A DNA stretch of 52,845 bases from SAR86 cluster bacterium. GTDB lineage: Bacteria; Pseudomonadota; Gammaproteobacteria; Pseudomonadales; Pseudohongiellaceae. Location: assembly GCA_002401885.1 (NCBI GenBank), contig NVUL01000048.1, positions 1-52,845 on the forward strand. The letters are read 5' to 3'. This document shows positions 44,961 to 52,845 of the stretch, one piece after another. The stretch's first letter is position 1; each line of letters starts with the position of its first letter. The notes below the pieces were generated by a model. That model ran no database searches. It was not told where the DNA came from and saw only the letters and a list, made by a program, of their open reading frames with translations. The translations under genes and the position numbers were made by a program.

Positions 44961-46754
44961 ATGAGTAGTGCACATAACATTTTACATTCTGTTTTTGGTT
45001 TTTCGTCTTTCCGCCCTCCCCAAGATCAAATAATCGAAGCGCTTATCAATGGTGATGATGCTCTGGTTTTGATGCCCACCGGCGGCGGCAAGTCACTCTG
45101 CTATCAGATACCGGCTCTCGTGCTCGAGGGTTGCGGCGTCGTTATCTCCCCCCTGATCGCACTGATGCAGGATCAGGTAAGCGCAATGAAGTTGCTCGGA
45201 GTGCGTGCCGCATTCCTTAATTCTACGCTTAGCACAATCGAGGCTAGGGAGATCGAGCAAGCTCTACTTGCTGGCGAATTGGACCTACTCTATATAGCGC
45301 CGGAGCGATTCACACAGTCAAACACACTCAGACTGCTTAGAGAGGCTCCGATCTCACTGTTCGCCATCGACGAGGCCCATTGTGTATCGCAGTGGGGTCA
45401 TGATTTTCGAGCTGACTACCTAAAGCTAAGCCTGCTACATGAACTGTTTCCCGAAATACCGCGCATCGCGCTTACAGCGACCGCAGATGCAAGAACCCGC
45501 ACTGAAATTATCAGTCGATTACAGTTAGAAGAAGCAGGTCAATTCATCGCCGGCTTCGACCGTCCCAACATCTGCTATCGCATCGCGTTAAAACACAATG
45601 CGAAACAACAATTCTTGAAGTTTCTGAAAGACGAGCACCCGGACGATGCTGGCATCGTGTATTGCCTCTCGAGAAAGAAGACAGAGGACATTGCCTACTG
45701 GTTGCAGGGCCAAGGCTTTAACGCGCTTCCCTATCATGCAGGGTTGCCTGCCGAGACCAGGGCGGATCATCAGAGTAAATTCCTGCGCGAAGAGGGGGTA
45801 ATCATCGTTGCCACTATCGCCTTCGGCATGGGAATCGATAAACCCGATGTGCGTTTCGTCGCTCATCTGGACCTGCCGAAAACGATCGAGTCTTACTATC
45901 AGGAAACGGGTCGTGCAGGCCGTGACGGCAAACCTGCCGATGCGTGGATGATCTACGGTTTGCAAGATGTCATTAAACTGAGACAGATGATGGAAGGCTC
46001 AGACGGCAGTGAAGAACACAAGCGTGCGGAACAACATCGCCTGAATGCGATGCTGGGCCTCTGTGAAATTACCAGCTGTCGTCGCCAGGCCCTGCTCGGC
46101 TATTTTGATGATCATCTAGAACAGCCCTGTGGGAATTGCGATTGCTGTATCGAGCCGGCGCAAACTTGGGATGGCACTGAGGCGGCAAGAAAGGCATTGA
46201 GCGTCGCCTACCGCACTGATCAACGCTTCGGAGTGAATCACCTCGTCGACGTACTGCGTGGCGCCGAAACCGACAAGATATTTCAATTCGATCACCATCG
46301 ACTCGCCTCCCATGGCATCGGTCAGGACTTAGACAATAATCAGTGGCGCTCGGTGTTCAGGCAATTGGTCGCCAGAGGCTATCTGAGTGTGGATTTGGAA
46401 CGTTATGGCGCGCTTAGGCTAGAGGAAAGTTGCCGGCCCTTGCTGCGCGGCGAAGAGACGATTCAACTTAGACGCGACGTAAAGCAGAAGACAGCGAAGC
46501 GACAAACCAAGACACCACTTGCTGCCGATGTCGATGTCGCCCTGTGGGAGGCGCTGCGTGAATGCAGACGCCAGTTTGCCGAAGATAAAGGCGTGCCACC
46601 TTACGTAATCTTTCACGACAGCGCTCTGCAGGAGATGTGCGTGAATCTGCCCCAGGATATGAATGCGTTTGGCACTGTCAGCGGCGTGGGCGAGAGGAAA
46701 CTGGAGAAATATGGCCCTGCGTTTCTAAGGGTCATTACGGATCATCTCGCGTAG
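44961..46754 (+). CDS. recQ: ATP-dependent DNA helicase RecQ
   Basis: 597 residues from the ATG at 44961, beginning [20 protein letters not shown] like other RecQ proteins (E. coli 609). A TTG 30 codons upstream is open but adds no conserved sequence. Helicase motifs: Walker A TGGGKS with Lys 44, DEAH with [21 protein letters not shown], and motif [12 protein letters not shown]. Zinc-binding cysteines lie in the RQC region (CEITSCRRQ, then CGNCDCC), followed by the winged helix and a C-terminal HRDC domain ([20 protein letters not shown]). It unwinds DNA 3' to 5' in recombination and fork repair. Confidence 0.96.
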   Translation: MSSAHNILHSVFGFSSFRPPQDQIIEALINGDDALVLMPTGGGKSLCYQIPALVLEGCGVVISPLIALMQDQVSAMKLLGVRAAFLNSTLSTIEAREIEQALLAGELDLLYIAPERFTQSNTLRLLREAPISLFAIDEAHCVSQWGHDFRADYLKLSLLHELFPEIPRIALTATADARTRTEIISRLQLEEAGQFIAGFDRPNICYRIALKHNAKQQFLKFLKDEHPDDAGIVYCLSRKKTEDIAYWLQGQGFNALPYHAGLPAETRADHQSKFLREEGVIIVATIAFGMGIDKPDVRFVAHLDLPKTIESYYQETGRAGRDGKPADAWMIYGLQDVIKLRQMMEGSDGSEEHKRAEQHRLNAMLGLCEITSCRRQALLGYFDDHLEQPCGNCDCCIEPAQTWDGTEAARKALSVAYRTDQRFGVNHLVDVLRGAETDKIFQFDHHRLASHGIGQDLDNNQWRSVFRQLVARGYLSVDLERYGALRLEESCRPLLRGEETIQLRRDVKQKTAKRQTKTPLAADVDVALWEALRECRRQFAEDKGVPPYVIFHDSALQEMCVNLPQDMNAFGTVSGVGERKLEKYGPAFLRVITDHLA

Positions 46755-47058
46755 GTGCTCGCTGGGGGATTCCTCCAGCAGGCCCAGTGCTTTGAATTGG
46801 CTTGGTTCTGGTTCTCCTCCAGCAAACTTCAGAGCCTTTAGTGGACTAGGTTCTCCTCCAGCAAACTTCAGAGCCTTTAGTGGACTGGGTTCTCCTCCAG
46901 GAGGCTCAGTGCTTTGAATTGGCTTGGTTCTGGTTCTCCTCCAGCAGGCTTCAGTACTTTGAATTGGCTTGGTTCTGGTTCTCATGCAGTAGCCTTCGGT
47001 GCTGCTGAGGGATTCCTCCAGGAGGCCCAGTGCTTTGAATTGGCTTGGTTCTGGTTCT
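46755..47058. repeat. Degenerate tandem repeat array downstream of recQ
   Basis: The 382-base gap before the TPR gene is mostly filled by imperfect direct repeats that begin CCTCCAG and end GGTTCT. Units: 46772-46815 (44), 46816-46854 (39), 46855-46893 (39, one base different from the last), 46894-46937 (44), 46938-46982 (45), a variant at 46983-47014 (32) and 47015-47058 (44). The 46754-46771 stretch resembles the end of the 32-base variant. Some units contain the palindrome CCTCCAGGAGG. Units are unequal in length and have no spacers, so this is not a CRISPR. Confidence 0.85.
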
Positions 47059-47136
47059 CATCAAATAAGGATTGCAAAGGCGCAACGTAGTTGGCAATCT
47101 TAACCGCAGCCTAGAATAATAAAGTGAGGATTCCCG

Positions 47137-48726
47137 ATGTCTATTCGAAATCAGTCCAAGCCAGTCATAGCAGCACTATTCAGCCTATTCGTAATCCCAT
47201 TTGCAACAAATGTCCACGCCGCCGAGTTGGACCGCATTGGCACCTTCGATTTTCCAACTTCAGGATCGCCTGCCGCCCAGGAACATTTTATCCGCGGCGT
47301 GGGCTTTCTACATAGCTTCGGCATGGCACAAGCACAGAGTGAGTTTAGAAGCGCTCAGGAGATTCAGCCTGACTTCGCCATGGCCTATTGGGGCGAGGCA
47401 TTCACCTATCAGCACCCGTTCTTTGGACAGAAGGATGCCGGCCCAGGCGAAGCCTTAATGCGCCTCGGTGCGACTAGTGCAGAGCGACTCGCCAAGGCAC
47501 CTACGGAGAGAGAGAAAGGCTTTCTGCGAGCGGCCGAAGCCTACGCGTTGACTGTTGGGGGCATGGCAGAGAGACGCATTGCCTGGATGAATGCAATGGC
47601 CGACCTCTACGCACAATATCCCGATGACAATGAGGTCAAAGCCTTCTACGCCGCATCCATGCTGTCCGGCGCGACTGCCTCTGGCGCAGATAGAGAACGC
47701 ATCAATATGCGCGCCGGCGCTTTAGCTCTGGAATTGTTCAAGGAGAATGACAATCACCCCGGTGCCGCTCACTACGTAATTCACTCCTTTGACGACCCAG
47801 TCCATGCGCCGATTGCGTTGGAAGCGGCAACTGCCTACGCCGATATTGCCCCAGCGGTGTCTCATGCTCGCCATATGCCCACACATATATTCATTCAGCA
47901 TGGCATGTGGGATAAAGTCTCCAACTGGAACGATTCTGCATTCAACGCGGGGCTAGAACTCTGGCAAGAAGGTGATGCCAGCGGTGACATGAATCACTCC
48001 TCCGACTGGGGTCAGTACGGCGATCTACAACTCGGCGATCTTGAGAAATCCGAGAGATGGATCAGACGCGCTCAAATGGTTCTAAACAACGATCCCAGCA
48101 GCACACGCTCTGCGGGCACTCTTAAGACAATGAAGGCCAGACACATTATTGAGAGCAAGCAGTGGCAACTGCAGCCCTTCTCTGACGACCTTGACGCCAC
48201 AGAGTTGCTAGCACTGGGTCTAAGTGCCGCTCACCTTGGCGATCTAGCAGTCGCCAATCAAGTCGTGGCGAAATTGGACAAGATGCTAGCGGCTAGCCCT
48301 GACAATGGGCAGCTAAAACTAGTACACCACGAAGTCGCCGCTCTAACCCTGCACAAGGAATCTATGCAGCAGGCTATGGTTGATGTTGCTAAACGGCAAG
48401 AAGCTATCGAACTCATGCAAGCAGCAATGACGCTTAGAGAGAGTCAACGAGCCCCAAATGGAGCCGCTACTCCGCTAAAACCTGTTCATGAATTAGCCGC
48501 GGAAATGCTGTTAGATATGGGTATGAATGACGAAGCTGCCGAGCTGTTCGCGGTCTCATTGCAACGTCTGAAAAACCGACCCTGGTCACTTCTCGGCGCT
48601 GCACGCAGCCACAAGAATTTGGGCGAGCAGGCAGAGGCCTCTATGATGTACGAATCACTGTTGGCGGTGTGGAGCGATGACAGCCACCCTGCGGTTAAGG
48701 AAGCGAAACAATATCTAGGCTACTAG
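47137..48726 (+). CDS. Secreted TPR-like protein
   Basis: 529 residues; GAGGA 7 bases before the ATG; signal peptide about 1-29. The mature part is helical throughout, with tetratricopeptide-like units (for example GMAQAQSEFRSAQEIQPDFAMAYWGEAF, shown in two parts: GMAQAQSEFRSAQ and PDFAMAYWGEAF). A central region is rich in His and Asp (HYVIHSFDDPVHAP and HARHMPTHIFIQHG), which may bind a metal. It precedes the sulfite dehydrogenase-like gene by only 13 bases, so a role in the same unit is likely. Function unknown. Confidence 0.82.
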   Translation: MSIRNQSKPVIAALFSLFVIPFATNVHAAELDRIGTFDFPTSGSPAAQEHFIRGVGFLHSFGMAQAQSEFRSAQEIQPDFAMAYWGEAFTYQHPFFGQKDAGPGEALMRLGATSAERLAKAPTEREKGFLRAAEAYALTVGGMAERRIAWMNAMADLYAQYPDDNEVKAFYAASMLSGATASGADRERINMRAGALALELFKENDNHPGAAHYVIHSFDDPVHAPIALEAATAYADIAPAVSHARHMPTHIFIQHGMWDKVSNWNDSAFNAGLELWQEGDASGDMNHSSDWGQYGDLQLGDLEKSERWIRRAQMVLNNDPSSTRSAGTLKTMKARHIIESKQWQLQPFSDDLDATELLALGLSAAHLGDLAVANQVVAKLDKMLAASPDNGQLKLVHHEVAALTLHKESMQQAMVDVAKRQEAIELMQAAMTLRESQRAPNGAATPLKPVHELAAEMLLDMGMNDEAAELFAVSLQRLKNRPWSLLGAARSHKNLGEQAEASMMYESLLAVWSDDSHPAVKEAKQYLGY

Positions 48727-48739
48727 TCACTACTTGAGC

Positions 48740-50032
48740 ATGACCAAGAAGAGAACAACTATGAGTAAGCAGGAATTAGAAAAAGTAGCAGCCAATGGAT
48801 TGATCAACCGACGCCATCTGCTCGGCCTTGGTTTAGCAGGAATGGGCACAATCGCATCCACTTCCTTACTAGGAGCCGACGCAGGACTCAATCTGGAAAT
48901 TCCAGGGTGGTCTAAGCAGCCCGGAGCCAGCGCCAGCGGCTATGGCTCGCGCTCTAGGTTTACTGACGACATGCAGAGAATGGCGGGCAACCCCAACCCT
49001 CTCTATCCCGGCGGTGGCGCATCGCGCTCACCTCTGCATCAATTACAGGGCAGCATCACACCAAATAGTCTCCATTTTGAACGACATCACGCCGGCATTC
49101 CCGATATAGATCCGGCTCAGCACAAACTGGTCATTCATGGCTTGGTGCGTCAGCCTCTAGTGTTCAGCTATGAAGACTTGCTGCGCTATCCGATGGTCAG
49201 CAAAATTTATTTTCTCGAGTGCTCAGGTAACAGCGGCTCTCTGTTCGGACCTAATCCTGCCGACGGCAGCGCGCAGAGTCTGCATGGCTTAGTTTCCGGT
49301 GCCGAATGGACTGGTATTCCGCTTTCGACCCTCTTGGATGAGGCAGGCGTAGATCCCGAAGCTCGGTGGATCAATGCCGTAGGCGCAGATGCTGCCAGCA
49401 TGGGCCGCTCTATTCCTCTCAATCGTGCTATGGATGATGTAATGCTCGCGCTGTTTCAGAATGGCGAGCCGGTGCGGCCTGGTCAGGGCTATCCGATGCG
49501 CCTTTTCGTACCTGGTTGCGAAGGCAACATCAGCGTGAAATGGTTGACGCAAATAAAACTTACTCGCGAGCCGACTCACTTCCGTGACGAGACTAGTAAG
49601 TACACAGACACCCGACTCGACCGCAAGAGTCTGCAATTTACGTTTCCTATGGGAACAAAATCCGTCATTACTTCTCCCTCAGGTCAGATGAAGCTGGAGC
49701 GACAGGGTATTTACCAGGTATCGGGAATCGCCTGGTCTGGTCGTGGCAGCATTCGCCGCATCGAGGTGAGCGCCGACGGCGGACGCACATGGGCAGACGC
49801 TATGATCCAATCCCATCAGAGCGAGAAGGCTCTAGCGAGATTTAGCATCCCATGGGAATGGTCTGGCGGCAATGCTGTATTACAGAGTCGAGCAACAGAC
49901 AGCCAGGGCAATGTGCAGCCAACGCGCAGCAGCCTAGTGACCGAGAAAGGCAATATCAGCACCTATCATTTCCACGGTATTCAGAGCTGGGCCGTCAACA
50001 CTGCAGGAGATGTTGCCAATGTCTATGCTTAG
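48740..50032 (+). CDS. SoxC-like sulfite dehydrogenase, molybdenum subunit
   Basis: 430 residues from the ATG at 48740 (a TTG two codons earlier and an ATG at 48761 are alternatives; none has a strong ribosome site). An N-terminal Tat signal (NRRHLLGLGLAG) fits a folded cofactor protein. The oxidoreductase molybdopterin domain (about 95-300) has the cofactor Cys at about 161 in FLECSGNSG, and a Mo-co dimerisation domain follows (about 310-425). The family oxidises sulfite or sulfane sulfur in the periplasm, passing electrons to cytochrome c. No other sox genes are in the window. The stop overlaps the cytochrome gene by 14 bases. Confidence 0.92.
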   Translation: MTKKRTTMSKQELEKVAANGLINRRHLLGLGLAGMGTIASTSLLGADAGLNLEIPGWSKQPGASASGYGSRSRFTDDMQRMAGNPNPLYPGGGASRSPLHQLQGSITPNSLHFERHHAGIPDIDPAQHKLVIHGLVRQPLVFSYEDLLRYPMVSKIYFLECSGNSGSLFGPNPADGSAQSLHGLVSGAEWTGIPLSTLLDEAGVDPEARWINAVGADAASMGRSIPLNRAMDDVMLALFQNGEPVRPGQGYPMRLFVPGCEGNISVKWLTQIKLTREPTHFRDETSKYTDTRLDRKSLQFTFPMGTKSVITSPSGQMKLERQGIYQVSGIAWSGRGSIRRIEVSADGGRTWADAMIQSHQSEKALARFSIPWEWSGGNAVLQSRATDSQGNVQPTRSSLVTEKGNISTYHFHGIQSWAVNTAGDVANVYA

Positions 50033-50552
50033 AAAGCTACTAACTGCGTCAGCGGCTTCAGTCAGCCTAGCAATAGGCCTATCGGCTGGTGTTCAGGCAC
50101 AATCGCTTGGTACCCCAGTCAATGAGAACCAATTACAGAACTTCGACCTGATCGCGCAACCCGATGGCAGTGGTTACCCGGAAGGCAGCGGTACGGCCAG
50201 GCAGGGGAAGGCAATCTTTGAGAGACGATGCGTAGCCTGCCATGGCATGAATGGTGAAGGAACATCCGCGAATACGCGCCTGGTTGGCGGCGACATCCAG
50301 TCCGAGGAACGGCCAATCCGCACGGTAGGCAGCTACTGGCCTCATGCCAGCACCCTATTCGACTACGTACAGCGGGCCATGCCTGCAGACGCCCCTAAAT
50401 CACTGACCAGCGATGAGGTGTATCAGGTAATAGCCTATGTACTGAATTTAAACGGCATTATTGAGGATTCTCTAGTCCTGAATAAGGAGAGCCTCATGCA
50501 GGTCGAAATGCCGAATAAAGACGGATTCATCGATAGCAGCCAAGCCCTTTAA
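50019..50552 (+). CDS. Monohaem cytochrome c, SoxD/SorB-like partner
   Basis: 177 residues from the ATG at 50019 (AGGAGA 8 bases upstream; ATGs at 50010 and 50025 are alternatives). Signal peptide about 1-28, one haem site CVACH, and a likely axial Met in RAMPADAP. It overlaps the SoxC-like gene, so it is almost surely its electron acceptor. It is about half the size of a two-domain SoxD, more like SorB or a single SoxD domain. Confidence 0.88.
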   Translation: MSMLRKLLTASAASVSLAIGLSAGVQAQSLGTPVNENQLQNFDLIAQPDGSGYPEGSGTARQGKAIFERRCVACHGMNGEGTSANTRLVGGDIQSEERPIRTVGSYWPHASTLFDYVQRAMPADAPKSLTSDEVYQVIAYVLNLNGIIEDSLVLNKESLMQVEMPNKDGFIDSSQAL

Positions 50553-50562
50553 AATACCCTCC

Positions 50563-50608
50563 GGGAACCTCCGCACAAGACTGTAACCATCTGTTACTGG
50601 AGGTTCCC
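50563..50608. terminator. Hairpin after the cytochrome gene
   Basis: GGGAACCTCC at 50563-50572 pairs perfectly with 50599-50608. Inside it GTAAC pairs with GTTAC across CATCT. It lies 11 bases behind the stop. No T-run follows, so termination may be factor-dependent or the element may act at the RNA level. Confidence 0.5.
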
Positions 50609-50669
50609 TAGCCCTTCAAATCCAAGTATTATCCCCCCGCCTTCGAAATATCACTCAAGAGAGAACCCA

Positions 50670-52845
50670 ATGAGAAAGTCCTGGTTGAATTTGTGCCTGT
50701 TGTGCACAGCTGTAGCTTTGTTGTTTTCGAAATCAGTAGGCGCAGCAGAATCTGGGCTGGTCATGCCCCTTATCGATGGTGAGCCGAGCTTCGCTGACTT
50801 CCAGAATATGGCCCCCTCTTCAGCATTAGCCCGCTCCATGTCGAAGGTCGACAGCTTCGTGCAGCGCGAACCCGAGCCGGGCGAAGCCTCAGCACAACGC
50901 ACCGAGGTGTACATCGGTTACGATCAAGTCAATTTACACGTGGTATTCCTGGCCTTCGATAGCGATCCGGACCAAATTCGGGCGAACCTCTCATCACGAG
51001 AAAATATCGATGGTGATGACCATGTCGAGATCACCTTCGACACATTCAACGACCAACGAGCCGCTTTCTCATTCAGAACCACACCACTAGGCATTCAATG
51101 GGATGCGCGCTGGACCGAAGGCTCATCACGCCGAGCAGGCTTCGACACTACATTAGAAATGGTATGGGAAAGTGAAGGCGAGCTTACTGATCAGGGATAT
51201 ATGGCGAGAATGTCTATTCCTCTGCGCAGTCTGCGTTTTCCGGATAGCTCTGAACAGACCTGGCGCATTCAGTTCGCCCGCAATATTCCGCGTTATGGTG
51301 AAGAGTCGTACTGGCCTCCTTACTCTGTAGACGTTGAGGGTCGCCTCAATCAGACTGCGATGCTCACCGGCATTCGCGATGTGTCGCCTGGCAACAACTC
51401 ACAGATAATTCCATTTATTTTCATGCGCGAAGTCGATGCTCTCGACTCAGGCGCAACTGGCGGACCTAAGTTCAATCAAAGCTCCGAGCAAGATGTTGGC
51501 TTGGATGCGAAGTTTGTATTCAACGACTCAATGGTGCTCGACATCACCCTCAACCCAGATTTCTCACAAGTAGAATCTGACGAGCCGCAGGTAACGTTAA
51601 ACGAACGTTTCGAAGTGCAGTTTCCAGAACGTCGCCCCTTCTTCGTTGAGAATGCCGACTTCTTCGCGACAGATTCAACGCTAGTCTTTACCCGTAGAAT
51701 CATCGATCCCGAGGGCGGCGCACGCTTTACCGGCCGCGCAGGCAACTTTGGCTTCGGCAGCATCCTAATCAACGATGAGGCTCCCGGCCTTAATAGAGCC
51801 GATGGCGACCCACTAAGAGGCGAGAAAGCCAACGTTGCAATCTTGCGCGGCTTCATGGATATCTCCGATCAGGACCGTATCGGCGTGCTACTGACGAACC
51901 GTGATCTGGCCGATGGCCACAACCGCGTAGCCAGTATCGATGGCCGTTTTAAGTTGACAGATAACTGGACTACTCAGCTACAGTTCGTTGGCACTGACAG
52001 TGAAGCTACCGATGGTAGCGCGGAAACAACTGGCTACCAGCGCAATATTCAGGTCAATCGCGCGGGCCGCTCCTTCAGCAACCACACACATTTTATTGAG
52101 ACAACTAGCGACTTCCGCACCGAGCTCGGCTTCCAATCTCGCTTCTTCCGTTCCGACTCGTCGGGTCTGCACCAGCGTGTAAACTTTAATTTCTATCCGG
52201 AAAGTTCCAGCATCAATAGATGGAATGCCAATCTATTTGGCGTCTACATCAATGATATTGGTGGCGACAAAATCTACACTCAGCTTGGGCCAGGTTTCGG
52301 TGTGAATTTCGACACAAACATCTTCAGCGCAAATTACACTGAGTATTCGGAAACGCTGCGGCCTAAAGATTTCGCCGGCATCGTTACGAACCGAGTCTAT
52401 AAGTATGATGACTTCCAGCTGGGCTTCACCAACACCACACTAAACACGCTGTCTTTCAGTGCGAATCTGAGAACTGGAACAACCTTGAACCTGGTTCCTC
52501 CTAGCGGCATGTTGCCGAGCATCGCTGACACTACTCGATTCAGTGTCGACATGCTATGGCGCCCTGTCGATAGGCTGCGCATCTCCAATACCTTCTTCCA
52601 CACAGAGCTGAAAACCGAATCTGGTGGCACAGATATCTTCACCAATGATATTATCCGCAGTAACTGGAACTATCAGTTCACTAAAGAGTGGTCGCTGCGC
52701 TTCATCGCACAATACGATGAAACAGATGCCGGGCCAGCATCAAGATTAGTGGATGATGAGAACCTAAACTTCGATCTACTTCTACGCTACGTGATCAACC
52801 CATGGTCTGCGTTCTACATTGGTTACAATACGAACCAGAGCAATT
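50670..52845 (+). CDS. DUF5916-type outer-membrane protein with N-terminal CBM9-like domain (partial)
   Basis: The frame opens at ATG 50670 and runs without stop to the window end (725 codons seen). Signal peptide about 1-26 (ending SVGAAE). Then comes a carbohydrate-binding family 9-like domain (about 45-215: EVYIGYDQVNLHVVFLAFD in part, DGDDHVEITFDTF, WRIQFARNIPRYG). The DUF5916 signature follows, with LNPDFSQVESDEPQVTLNERF in part and PERRPFFVENADFF. A beta-barrel of alternating strands fills the rest. Family size is usually 700-800, so little is missing. It probably binds or takes up a glycan or other polymer; no TonB box is evident. Confidence 0.9.
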   Translation, partial: MRKSWLNLCLLCTAVALLFSKSVGAAESGLVMPLIDGEPSFADFQNMAPSSALARSMSKVDSFVQREPEPGEASAQRTEVYIGYDQVNLHVVFLAFDSDPDQIRANLSSRENIDGDDHVEITFDTFNDQRAAFSFRTTPLGIQWDARWTEGSSRRAGFDTTLEMVWESEGELTDQGYMARMSIPLRSLRFPDSSEQTWRIQFARNIPRYGEESYWPPYSVDVEGRLNQTAMLTGIRDVSPGNNSQIIPFIFMREVDALDSGATGGPKFNQSSEQDVGLDAKFVFNDSMVLDITLNPDFSQVESDEPQVTLNERFEVQFPERRPFFVENADFFATDSTLVFTRRIIDPEGGARFTGRAGNFGFGSILINDEAPGLNRADGDPLRGEKANVAILRGFMDISDQDRIGVLLTNRDLADGHNRVASIDGRFKLTDNWTTQLQFVGTDSEATDGSAETTGYQRNIQVNRAGRSFSNHTHFIETTSDFRTELGFQSRFFRSDSSGLHQRVNFNFYPESSSINRWNANLFGVYINDIGGDKIYTQLGPGFGVNFDTNIFSANYTEYSETLRPKDFAGIVTNRVYKYDDFQLGFTNTTLNTLSFSANLRTGTTLNLVPPSGMLPSIADTTRFSVDMLWRPVDRLRISNTFFHTELKTESGGTDIFTNDIIRSNWNYQFTKEWSLRFIAQYDETDAGPASRLVDDENLNFDLLLRYVINPWSAFYIGYNTNQSN

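Noticed and set aside
46725-46985. Leftward 86-codon open frame through the repeat array
   Set aside because: It is made of the repeats read in one frame, the units are not all multiples of three, it overlaps the end of recQ and has no ribosome site.
46755-47058. CRISPR array
   Set aside because: The units follow each other without spacers, differ in length and sequence, and no cas gene is near.
1-52845. Insertion sequence, prophage or genomic island borders
   Set aside because: No transposase, integrase, tRNA gene or terminal inverted repeats seen; gene content is compatible with the host chromosome.

Overview
The window reads as chromosomal DNA of a free-living, probably marine gammaproteobacterium. 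This rests on an E. coli-type FadE, a RecQ, a ModF-like ATPase, a GapA-type GAPDH, and many secreted or lipoprotein genes with Gram-negative signal sequences. The species cannot be named from the sequence. There is no rRNA, tRNA, transposase or CRISPR array, and both ends cut through genes.

Region 1 (1-17408) is the most distinctive part. Two paralogous two-component systems, each an NtrC-type sigma-54 activator overlapping its histidine kinase, flank a leftward block of one MacB/LolD-type ATPase, one HlyD-type adaptor and four large FtsX/MacB-type permeases of about 810-830 residues. Each permease carries two FtsX cores. The 555-base gap between the ATPase gene and the second two-component system holds two face-to-face sigma-54 (-24/-12) promoters whose predicted start points coincide near 14501. 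A 17-base imperfect palindrome, TGTTYCA-N3-TGRAACA, lies on each side of this pair. The same palindrome occurs twice more in the 200-base gap before the last two permeases, next to a third, weaker sigma-54-like promoter. I infer a self-contained, sigma-54-controlled envelope export or stress system in which both the regulator and the transporter genes are targets.

Region 2 (17523-25078) is a leftward run of mostly secreted or small metabolic genes: a Tat-exported HD-domain protein, a penicillin-acylase-type Ntn hydrolase, an ACT-domain protein, a secreted protein of unknown function, a DUF3291 protein, a glutathione S-transferase, a small membrane protein, a FecR-like protein and a CsaA-type tRNA-binding protein. 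Rightward genes follow for a lipoprotein and a two-CBS-domain protein (25213-26303), separated by a long hairpin.

Region 3 (26475-46754) is ordinary accessory metabolism: a ModF-like ATPase, a DUF599 protein, FadE, a phytanoyl-CoA dioxygenase-like enzyme, an esterase, a cytochrome c, a secreted calcineurin-type phosphoesterase, a secreted propeller-like protein, two short-chain dehydrogenases, GAPDH, a thiolase-like protein without its usual cysteines, a VOC protein, a duplicated NTF2-like secreted protein, an isoprenylcysteine-methyltransferase-like membrane protein, an RlmI-like methyltransferase, a hexapeptide acetyltransferase and RecQ.

Region 4 (46755-52845) begins with a degenerate tandem repeat array. 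A secreted TPR-like protein follows, then a SoxC-like molybdenum sulfite dehydrogenase overlapping its own monohaem cytochrome, and finally the first 725 or so codons of a DUF5916-type outer-membrane protein cut off by the window end.
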